This document shows positions 55,115-64,000 of a stretch of DNA of 64,000 nt, piece by piece. The first letter of the stretch is position 1, and each line of letters starts with the position of its first letter. The DNA lies in the NCBI RefSeq assembly GCF_963678635.1, contig NC_087066.1, positions 60,544,875 through 60,608,874 of the forward strand, written 5' to 3'. A program made the translations under genes and the position numbers. The DNA is from Symsagittifera roscoffensis. Its lineage: Eukaryota > Xenacoelomorpha > Acoela > Convolutidae. The notes beneath the pieces are model-generated. The model ran no database searches. It worked only from the letters and a program-made list of their open reading frames with translations, and was not told the DNA's origin.

Positions 55115-57352
55115 AGAAATGACCGCATGACGAGCAACCTGAAAAGGTGGATCGAAAATGGAGCTCCGGACCTCCGGACAAAGGCGATCTGTAGGAAGAC
55201 AATTATCGCATTCTGCGACAGTGCTTTATGCAGAAAGAGGGAAGGTTATATCTGAACAAGGACGGGATTGTGGCTTGTAAGAGAAGAGAAGAGGACAATT
55301 TCCTGTACAAGTATAATGCGATAGTGTTGCCGCAACTCTATCAAACAGAACTTTTTTTCAGATCACATGATCAGATGGGCCATCAGGGAATCGAAAATTC
55401 ATACCAGAGGATTCTGAAACGCTTTGAGTGGCCTGGAATGAAAAAGGCACGCGAAAAGTGGGTAACAGCATGTCTGTCATGCCAACAGGTCAAGGATCCA
55501 AGGAAGTTGCGATTTCTCTTGCAGTCGATCGAGTCATCTGAATTTAATTAGGTGGTGCAGATTGATCTTGAAAAGATATGTATGACAGACAATGGTTAAA
55601 ATCAAGTCTTGGTCATGATAGATGACTTCACGAAGTATGCATAGGCCGTGCCCTGCATAACTGCCTCAGCAGAAGAGACTTGCGATCACCTAATCAATAC
55701 GTGGATAGCGAGACATGGTTGTCCGATGACGTTTAAATCGGATAACGGAACAGCTTTCATGGGAGAACTTACGAAAGAGCCCATGAGGCGTTCATAGGTG
55801 GCTCAAGTTCACTCCACGACATACCATCCCCAGACAAAAGTGGAAATGCAAAATCGATTGTTAGTGTCGATGCTAAGGGTATATTGTTCCAGGTACATGA
55901 CCGATTGGGACAGGTATCTTCCGCAGGTGATGGGAGCTTACAACAGCACGCAACACTCCACCACCGGAGTTAGTCCACACATGATGTTAACTGGACACGA
56001 AAAGTCTTTGCCCATGACTTTATTTTATCCAGAGTATGAGGGGAAGAAAACATCACCACAAGTCTACGTAAGAGATGTGATTAGACGTCAACAAGAACTA
56101 AACGACTTGTGTAGACGGAACACACAGCAGGCACAAGCAAGGCAGAGGAAACGATTCGATAAAAAAGCAGCTGATGCAAAAGCTTACTCGGTAGGAGACT
56201 ATGTATGGGTATTTCAGAACGTTATACCACCAAAAGGAACGAAAAAGCTCCTAAAAAAGTGAAGGGGACCCTTCATGATAACGGAAGTGCACCAGGAGGG
56301 ACGCTTTTATAGACTGAGTACTGGCCGAGCCGTTCACTGCGAGAACATTAGGCCACACAACCCATCGACTGGTGTATACCGAAGACATGGAAGAGGGAGA
56401 TTAACTGATGATGGATCCTGCTTGCGAGGTCAGCGAGAAGGGCACCAGGGAAAAGAACGATGGAAATGAGGTCGTAGAGGACTGATCGAGTCCACCACTA
56501 GACATGGATCCCAACGAGGTGATTGAAGCAAATGAAGAAACCTTACCCTGCGCGGAGGAGGACTGGCAAGACTCCGAGCAAATGGAGGTCCCCAAGAATT
56601 TGGAACCAGATCTTCCATTTACGATACAGACTCGACAGGGTGACAGGACAAGACTCACGAAGAAATATAATCCTTACGGAGATGACTTCGTAGTGGACAG
56701 GATAGATCTGAAGAAGATAGTGGAAGAAAGTAGTGAGTCTAGAAGAAATAACTGTGTCACAGGACATCGACATTGTCAACGATCACGACGAGGAGTGGGT
56801 CGATGACCGGTCCAAGCCCGAGGTAGAATTCGACGACGAGCAACAGCAATCCCACGAACAAGACTTGACAAATCTGCGGGTCTTGGAGTGGCTGGATGAA
56901 ATGACGTCGGACCCAAAGGAGACCAGCGTCACGATTAAAGATGTAGATCGTGAAAGCATGAGATACATAAAAACCGAAAGGGATGATCCTTCCTGGGCTG
57001 CCCAGGAAGGGAAATTACTCATTCCTGCTTCCAACCTCGATTTGATATCCGGTATGCAATCGACGGGGAAGTCGATGGATATTTTTGTCCGGGGAGTGGG
57101 GGTAGGACGTACCCACACTGAAAAAAAATTATTAAAAAAAATAGGAGTAGCAGGAGAGACAGGTGATCTGGAAGCAGAGACATGCGAGGACCCTAAGAAA
57201 CCGGACATAGGGAGAGTAGTTGAGTAATATTTTAGCTAACCAAATGAATACTCAAGTAGTATAATATTGACAGATAGCGATTTTATACTCACAAATATAA
57301 CATGTGCGATAGCGATCACGGCAGATATGAGTTTAGACAGCGTTAGCAGCGG
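54817..57352 (+). repeat. 2.5-kb tandem duplication in element 2, copy 1
   Basis: Begins TATATCAAGACCCTGACGG and ends CAGCGTTAGCAGCGG, and the same start follows at 57353. It covers the end of the linker, integrase, acidic tail and the start of the macro-like segment. Confidence 0.95.
55115..57234 (+). pseudogene. Element 2 integrase and acidic tail, copy 1
   Basis: Zinc module (SHDQMGHQGIENSYQR, CLSCQQVK), core and C-terminal region are recognisable. The core has stops at Glu, Tyr, Glu and His positions (about 55549-55797), and the HPQTNGLVE region has lost three residues. TGA stands at 56260-56262, exactly where element 1 has TAG, at the expected Trp of the GPF module. The tail retains IFVRGVGVGRTHTE at 57079-57120 and ends at TAA near 57227. 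Confidence 0.85.
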
Positions 57353-59905
57353 TATATCAAGACCCTGACGGTATCGCTACCTCATACCAGGTGAAAGAGT
57401 ATTTGACAACGCAGCAGATGATCTGGAAACAATAGCAGTATCGAAACGTTCGATAAGCTTGTTGCCGCAAAAAGAGGTAGTCAGTACTGATCTTCAACCC
57501 TTCGAACAAGAAACACAACCATGGGCGAAGATTTGGTGCGTTAAGATGGAGGATGACACGCATCAGCCAGATGAAATGAATAGTCAGATGATGGTCATGA
57601 AGACGTACTTGAAGGCGAGATACAGACTCTCGGACCTACTAAGAGCATAGAGAAATGACCGCATGACGAGCAACCTGAAAAGGTGGATCGAAAATGGAGC
57701 TCCGGACCTCCGGACAAAGGCGATCTGTAGGAAGACAATTATCGCATTCTGCGACAGTGCTTTATGCAGAAAGAGGGAAGGTTATATCTGAACAAGGACG
57801 GGATTGTGGCTTGTAAGAGAAGAGAAGAGGACAATTTCCTGTACAAGTATAATGCGATAGTGTTGCCGCAACTCTATCAAACAGAACTTTTTTTCAGATC
57901 ACATGATCAGATGGGCCATCAGGGAATCGAAAATTCATACCAGAGGATTCTGAAACGCTTTGAGTGGCCTGGAATGAAAAAGGCACGCGAAAAGTGGGTA
58001 ACAGCATGTCTGTCATGCCAACAGGTCAAGGATCCAAGGAAGTTGCGATTTCTCTTGCAGTCGATCGAGTCATTTGAATTTAATTAGGTGGTGCAGATTG
58101 ATCTTGAAAAGATATGTATGACAGACAATGGTTAAAATCAAGTCTTGGTCATGATAGATGACTTCACGAAGTATGCATAGGCCGTGCCCTGCATAACTGC
58201 CTCAGCAGAAGAGACTTGCGATCACCTAATCAATACGTGGATAGCGAGACATGGTTGTCCATGACGTTTAAATTGGACAATGGAACAGCTTTCATGGGAG
58301 AACTTACGAAAGAGCCCATGAGGCGTTCATAGGTGGCTCAAGTTCACTCCACGACATACCATCCCCAGACAAAAGTGGAAATGCAAAATCGATCGTTAGT
58401 GTCGATGCTAAGGGTATATTGTTCCAGGTACATGACCGATTGGGACAGGTATCTTCCGCAGGTGATGGGAGCTTACAACAGCACGCAACACTCCACCACC
58501 GGAGTTAGTCCACACATGATGTTAACTGGACACGAAAAGTCTTTGCCCATGACTTTATTTTATCCAGAGTATGAGGGGAAGAAAACATCACCACAAGTCT
58601 ACGTAAGAGATGTGATTAGACGTCAACAAGAACTAAACGACTTGTGTAGACGGAACACTCAGCAGGCACAAGCAAGGCAGAGGAAACGATTCGATAAAAA
58701 AGCAGCTGATGCAAAAGCTTACTCGGTAGGAGACTATGTATGGGTATTTCAGAACGTTATACCACCAAAAGGAACAAAAAAGCTCCTAAAAAAGTGAAGG
58801 GGACCCTTCATGATAACGGAAGTGCACCAGGAGGGACGCTTTTATAGACTGAGTACTGGCCGAGCCGTTCACTGCGAGAACATTAGGCCACACAACCCAT
58901 CGACTGGTGTATACCGAAGACTGGTGTATACCTGCAGACATGGAAGAGGGAGATTAACTGATGATGGATCCTGCTTGCGAGGTCAGCGAGAAGGGCACCA
59001 GGGAAAAGAACGATGGAAATGAGGTCGTAGAGGACTGATCGAGTCCACCACTAGACATGGATCCCAACGAGGTGATTGAAGCAAATGAAGAAACCTTACC
59101 CTGCGCGGAGGAGGACTGGCAAGACTCCGAGCAAATGGAGGTCCCCAAGAATTTGGAACCAGATCTTCCATTTACGATACAGACTCGACAGGGTGACAGG
59201 ACAAGACTCACGAAGAAATATAATCCTTACGGAGATGACTTCGTAGTGGACAGGATAGATCTGAAGAAGATAGTGGAAGAAAGTAGTGAGTCTAGAAGAA
59301 ATAACTGTGTCACAGGACATCGACATTGTCAACGATCACGACGAGGAGTGGGTCGATGACCGGTCCAAGCCCGAGGTAGAATTCGACGACGAGCAACAGC
59401 AATCCCACGAACAAGACTTGACAAATCTGCGGGTCTTGGAGTGGCTGGATGAAATGACGTCGGACCCAAAGGAGACCAGCGTCACAATTAAAGATGTAGA
59501 TCGTGAAAGCATGAGATACATAAAAACCGAAAGGGATGATCCTTCCTGGGCTGCCCAGGAAGGGAAATTACTCATTCCTGCTTCCAACCTCGATTTGATA
59601 TCCGGTATGCAATCGACGGGGAAGTCGATGGATATTTTTGTCCGGGGAGTGGGGGTAGGACGTACCCACACTGAAAAAATATTAATATAAAAATTAGGAG
59701 TAGCAGGAGAGACAGGTGATCTGGAAGCAGAGACATGCGAGGACCCTGAGAAACCGGACATAGGGAGAGTAGTTGAGTAAAATTTTAGCTAACCAAATGA
59801 ATACTCAAGTAGTATAATATTGACAGATAGCGATTTTATACTCACAAATATAACATGTGCGATAGCGATCACGGCAGATATGAGTTTAGACAGCGTTAGC
59901 AGCGG
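57353..59905 (+). repeat. 2.5-kb tandem duplication in element 2, copy 2
   Basis: Almost identical to copy 1. Differences include an 18-base local duplication near 58920, a 1-base deletion near 58260 and scattered substitutions. Only this copy continues into the rest of the macro-like segment and ORF3, so the pre-duplication order is copy-1 left flank to copy-2 right flank. Confidence 0.95.
57651..59780 (+). pseudogene. Element 2 integrase and acidic tail, copy 2
   Basis: Duplicate of copy 1 with the same nonsense codons, including TGA at the GPF-module Trp (58795-58797). It has one extra frameshift near 58260 and TAA near 59688 shortening the tail. Confidence 0.85.
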
Positions 59906-60225
59906 ATTTTAAGAGAGAATATAAAAACATAGAATTACTTTGGAAGCAAAGACCAGGAATAGGAGGCGTTGCAGCTTTTTCTTATGCTTCTTGGTGACGA
60001 GGGCGACGGAGAAGCGGCAGTTGGATCCTGAAAACCTAGTCTTGTCCTTGACGAGGTTGAGAAACTTCCTTGTGGAAAGGGAAGTAAAGGAACTTTCGCT
60101 TCCAGTGTACGATCCGAACCGAGAATGACTGCATCCAAGGATGCTGTATGCACTTATACACGTAATATTCTCTGAGACTAATATACAAGTATACTTACAT
60201 AAGAAATGTTATTTAAGTATAGGCT
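59838..60225 (+). pseudogene. Element 2 macro-domain-like segment, broken
   Basis: In successive frames: LTDSDFILTN, AIAITADMS, DFKREYKNIELLWKQRPGIG, FLCFLVTR, LTRLRNFLVEREVKELSLP, FSETNIQVYLHKK. The middle piece fits the macro-domain helix and following 'G-V/E-V-A' strand better than element 1 does. Stops and frame changes (TAA at 59781, frame change near 59910 and about 59985, TGA at 60126) make it non-functional here. The order and spacing match element 1. Confidence 0.5.
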
Positions 60226-60603
60226 GAGTTTAGGTTGCATGCAGGAAGGCGTCATACTAGGGGTTTTGTGTGTGATATGTGTGTTATGTCAAGTTATGTA
60301 TTATGTTATTAAGATCCTGGGTAAGAAGGAATTATCGACCATGAATAACAGAATGATGATCTTAGGAATAGACCCAAAGTTTGGACTGTCCATTCTTAGG
60401 TCGAATTCCAAAATTTTAGCAACAAACTGATTTTAATAAATTTTAGGATCAAAATCTTTTTATATGACTGTTCTAAATAAATTTTAGTATGAAATTAGTG
60501 TAAAGCTGACAAATGTGATATTCGTGACCTCTTTTCTAGATCCTGATTGATCATTTAATTATTCACTTGATTTCAATTCATCAAACTGATAATAGAATCG
60601 AAT
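60226..60603 (+). other. Element 2 spacer before ORF3, with acceptor at 60539
   Basis: AT-rich, several AATTTTAG motifs and one strong acceptor CCTCTTTTCTAG ending at 60539, 65 bases before the ORF3 ATG at 60604. Confidence 0.6.
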
Positions 60604-61545
60604 ATGAAAGAACATGGACAACTTGTTTTGAACGCGTACATAGACCGGGCAGAGGCGTACGTAGGGCCGATGATAGATGCGATCTATCGTCGGCTGATGG
60701 ACCGAAACTTCGCTCGGGAGGACCCAGAGGTAGTCATGTTGCTGGCCGCCTTAATAAACATCTTGGGGCATGATAACCGTGGGGACCGCCCCACTGAAGT
60801 CTTATTGATTTCAGCATATGGAGAAAGGGGAGTAATAGACCGCCCGAACATGAGAGTGACGAGGTGGAGAAACGGGGCTCTCTCAGGAAAGGACTTGGCG
60901 AACGAACCTGGATTGGGAAGTTCGAGGACCTACCAACCAGGTGAGATGCCTTTGCCCACCAAGCCTAGGCCTGGATTGAGGAGGATGCATCAGGAAATGA
61001 ACAGCGAGGCTGCCTCGTCTAGTTCACAACTGAGAGCAGCTGTGCCACCAAAGAGAGCAAGAGTAGAGGAGGAGGTTCAGACGAACGAAACCATGCAAGA
61101 TCTTAACGAAACGATAGAAGAACTGGAGAAGACTAGAAGAGAGCTGGACGAAATGACCAAGGCCATGCTCAGTACAGAAGAAGATAGAGACATGTGGAAT
61201 AAACTGCTTGAAGATTGTAACAAGAAACATGGTGAAGAAATAGAGCGCATGAGGCGAGAGTACAAAGAGCGATCAAAGCGGCTGGCGTTGACGACAGCCG
61301 TAGAGAATTTGATACCTGCAAGGAACGTTCCTCGTGGGCAACTTTTGAGGCCTCGCGAGTTGAGTCAAACGACGGAGACGCGACTCCCAGCCTCGACTGG
61401 TCGAGTGACAATCCCGGACCCGAATGACACCCTAGGTGACCCAGTCGTGGAGCAAACGGTGCGAAAAATGATAAAAATAGCTGGACGATTGGTCGCTAAT
61501 AGGAATGTGCCAGGTTCCGGGGTGACTGCCCCTATGGAACGATAG
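60604..61545 (+). pseudogene. Element 2 ORF3 N-terminal part (313 aa)
   Basis: ATG at 60604. The N-terminal module aligns with element 1 ORF3 (IYRRLMDRNF / LYRRLRDLDY; GEMPLPTKP / GEFPLPTRP), followed by a coiled coil (about residues 160-230). It ends at TAG 61543-61545 where element 1 continues toward the SGNH domain. Confidence 0.85.
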
Positions 61546-61577
61546 ATGACACGGGCAGAGTACAATTATCCCAAGAG

Positions 61578-62225
61578 ATGATGACGAGAACGGAAGTTAA
61601 TGAAACAACGTTACCGACAAAGAGCTCTAAGGTCCCAGACAGAAAGATACGAGAAGTACCGATGAAGAAAGTGTCCCGAGTGATTGACGTGCAGAAGAAC
61701 AACCAGTTGAAGTATAGCTTCACGGGAGTTCCGGACACTGATTTGCGAGCCTGCTTCAATCGATCCACTTTGAGGCCAGCAGTAAACCTGCAGCAACCGC
61801 CACTTGGGAAATCACATCTGATACTGGGTGACAGCTTAGTCAGAGTGCTCCAGAATTTGAGGACCTCCTGTATCACTACGGTGATGTCCTTTGGAGGTGC
61901 AACGATAGCCCAGCTATTTTGGATGGTGGGGCTGATGAACCCAGGGAGGATCCCTAACATAATGATCCTTATAGGGACGAATAATGTATCAGGAGGCTCA
62001 GAGGAGGAAGCGGCACTATGGGAGTCGATGATGGTGTGCCTATTTACTACTCTCTGGTATAAATTCAAGTGCGCGGTACTCACCGTCTGCACCGTACCAA
62101 TGAGCACAAAAACGTTGACAGCGACAGGAAGAAGACATAATGAAGGTGTCGTCAGATGGAACAATATGAAATGGAACAATGAAACAATGAAAAGGAAGTC
62201 GAGCTCTTTGACACGGGAGTGCTGA
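61578..62225 (+). pseudogene. Element 2 ORF3 SGNH hydrolase part
   Basis: Contains LILGDSLVRVL (nucleophile Ser codon at 61833), FGGAT (block II) and LIGTNNVSGG, where element 1 has GTND. The frame is lost after about 62150 and the Asp/His block is not recognisable. The match to element 1 around GDSL is strong (GDSLVRVL identical). Confidence 0.8.
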
Positions 62226-64000
62226 AGAAGGAAGAAACCAAGAATGAGCCGGCAATTTCAACCTTTGTGCCCCTAGCTTGGAAACACGTCTGGGAACGTT
62301 CCCAGCCGTGACGATCTACAGGCTGCAAAAGACATATGTACAAGATCGATTGGGGCAAGCGCCAATGAGAAGAACCGTCCATCCAAGACGAAGATTAGGA
62401 CCTGTCAATCCGACCGCGGAGACGACCGGCACCTAAAGGTCAGAGACGACGAGTACCAGCCGAGAGGAGCGACTCCATACAGGAGCTCTTTGATGTGGTC
62501 GAGACCCATACCTTCTCCCTCGCATACATACAAACAGGATCTGATGAAATTGAAACTTCAGACGGTGAGCTTTGAAGCAGATGCCATGAGGATCTTAAAT
62601 GGAGCAAGATTGTCTGTTAACGGACTGTATTCAATAACAGGCGTGGACTGGGTGACAGCCGCTGGCATAAACTTCAGCTCTTCAACCGCCTTGAGATTTG
62701 CCCACTTAGAGGGACAGCCCTCAAACAATACAATGGGCTCAGTGAATAAAAGACCATTGCAAGATGTGAAGCTGAATCACGTTGAAGGAAATCGGGAAGA
62801 AAGACCCGGAAGATTCTTGACAAAAAGGGCACCAATAGGACAACACATAAAAAAGTTCAGGCAGATAAAAGCACCCCCAGGTCACGTAAAAGAAAGAGCG
62901 TACCCGAAATAAGTAAACCAAGAATTTGATGTTCAGAGATACGGTGGATTGAAGGCGATCAAGAAAGATGAGACCATCTTTGCTGCGTATGACAAAGCAG
63001 AAATGAGGAAGGCAAAGATCATGGTTGTCGCGAGCTCAGACTTCATGTAAACCGCCAAGTCTCTGTTTTGGCCTGATGTTATAATGTTGGCAGCGGTCGA
63101 CCTGGATCTAATGCAGTCTGTGTCGATGGCAACCGGGGTACAACGACAGACAGAAATGAACCCAATCACAATTGAATTTGTTGGCATGAACGACCATCTA
63201 CACAGTAGGGGTTTCCTGATTAGACTCAGAGAGCCTACGACTGCCGAAGACGCTGTGTGGCCGGCTAGAAAGGGTATCCTCGAGTCAATGGGTGAAGTAG
63301 TGGATACTCTGAAAGAAGGTGCTTTCACCAAGATAAACCGAGAGCTGCACAGCTCTCGGATGGACTAAAGTGTATATCTGCGGTGGTGGCTCTGCTCTCG
63401 TAAGGGAAATAAGACGTGATCATATCCACCCCAAATTGCGGAATAGAGATGGAGAATCTGAGGCCACTCAGGGCTGAATTACCTGCGGTGTGGTCCGACA
63501 GCTCAAATGCGATGCGAGGATTTAAAGACCATTCACTACAAATGCTAGTGTTAGACGAGGTACTGGGGTTGGAACCGTCCAACTTCAGCCTACAGCTCAA
63601 ATTGAAGCCAGGAATTGACGATGAACATAGAGTGACGATGTCAAACGATTTATGGTTCTGATGCATGGAAATAAAAGAGGAAGGAGAGAGAAGGAAGAAC
63701 TCCAAGGAGACCAGAGCTCACTTGGAAGCGATGGTTTTGAGAACGAAACCAGAGGTTAACAAGTGGCTGCACTTGACCCCTCGGATAGCAGCATTGGGCG
63801 CGGATGCTTTCGAGCGAGGCCCTTTGATGATCAGGAAGATCCATCTCTACTTAGTGAAAGAGGTAAGCCTGGCCGAGAATGCTGAAGAGAAATCAGCCGA
63901 GTTCGTGAACAGAGTGTGCCAAGTGACCCTGGAAATTTTCTGGACACAGAATGTGAAGGGAGAAGAAGGCTTTGACCGGACTGACAGCATGTTGGAAGGG
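62226..64000 (+). pseudogene. Element 2 ORF3 middle part, including second SGNH-like unit
   Basis: Homology resumes in pieces: about 62490-62912 (VDWVTAAG region), 63010-63368 (SSDFM, then stop; LFWPDV; FVGMNDHLHSRG) and 63416-63661 (LVLDEVLGLEPSNF; SNDLWF). These match the second, degenerate SGNH-like unit of element 1 (GSDFEG, FWPET, FAGMNDHLH, DEVLLLEISNF). The window ends inside this ORF. Confidence 0.8.

Larger units (their letters stand above)
43176..64000 (+). mobile_element. Element 2: decayed related giant Gypsy-type element (partial)
   Basis: Same order as element 1: leader with PBS-like TATGGCGCTCC, gag coiled coil, capsid, CCHC, protease, RT, RNase H, linker, integrase, acidic tail, macro-like segment, ORF3 with SGNH. 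Proteins are clearly homologous but diverged, so it is a separate lineage. It carries many nonsense codons, some frameshifts and a 2.5-kb internal tandem duplication. No complete LTR pair is visible; the 3' end lies beyond the window. Confidence 0.85.

Noticed and set aside
23673-63663. A reassigned genetic code in which TAA or TAG is sense
   Set aside because: SEC61B in the same window ends at TAA at the exact family C-terminus, and the replaced residues in element 2 (Gln, Glu, Tyr, His, Lys, Pro, Arg) do not fit a single reassignment.

Overview
The window looks like animal nuclear DNA. Most of it is AT-rich and gene-poor. It holds pieces of two single-copy eukaryotic genes, a thiopurine S-methyltransferase (TPMT) family gene with a 3.5-kb intron and an intronless Sec61-beta gene, both on the minus strand. 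The rest is repeats and two related giant Ty3/Gypsy-type LTR retroelements. I cannot name the species. A 200-base run of N at 915-1114 shows this is a draft assembly.

Region 1 (1-20772) carries TPMT exons at about 1115-1200, 1633-1720 and 5270-5468. It then holds intergenic DNA with an old 345-bp tandem duplication, tRNA-like (SINE or pseudogene) sequences, an inverted-repeat MITE with long poly-G tracts, and a near-identical 4.1-kb direct duplication (11315-15440 and 15441-19565). Sec61-beta (19870-20109) and a small 30-bp minisatellite follow.

Region 2 (20773-43175) is one young LTR retroelement of 22.4 kb, called element 1 here. Its two 904-bp LTRs start TG, end CA and differ at about three positions. 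Inside are a primer-binding-site candidate and a 2-kb leader with two short tandem arrays. One long frame then encodes coiled-coil Gag, capsid, CCHC knuckles, aspartic protease, reverse transcriptase, RNase H and integrase, and it is interrupted by a few in-frame stops. Behind integrase lies a tail ending in a macro-domain-like segment of the TARG1/Poa1p type, split between two frames. In the env position, behind a strong splice acceptor, sits a 2558-codon ORF3 containing an SGNH/GDSL-type hydrolase with all catalytic motifs and a second, degenerate SGNH-like unit. ORF4 (394 aa) starts in an ATGA overlap with the ORF3 stop and ends with a SUMO-interaction-like motif. A purine-rich motif, GTCCGGGGAG, lies directly against the 3' LTR. 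It recurs within about 120 bp of the exact centre of the element, so it may act as both the 3' and a central polypurine tract.

Region 3 (43176-64000) is a decayed relative with the same gene order (element 2), entering from a repeat-rich leader. It carries several partial LTR/leader copies, a 25-bp minisatellite, nonsense-riddled gag-pol, a 2.5-kb tandem duplication of the integrase-tail region, the macro-like segment, and broken ORF3 with SGNH. It runs off the right edge. Element 1 sits inside a copy of element-2 leader, and intact empty sites survive at 44579 and 46237.

Together the two elements define a family of giant Gypsy-like elements whose accessory module (macro-like segment, SGNH ORF3, ORF4) is larger than gag-pol and conserved between two diverged lineages. 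This is the candidate previously undescribed system.
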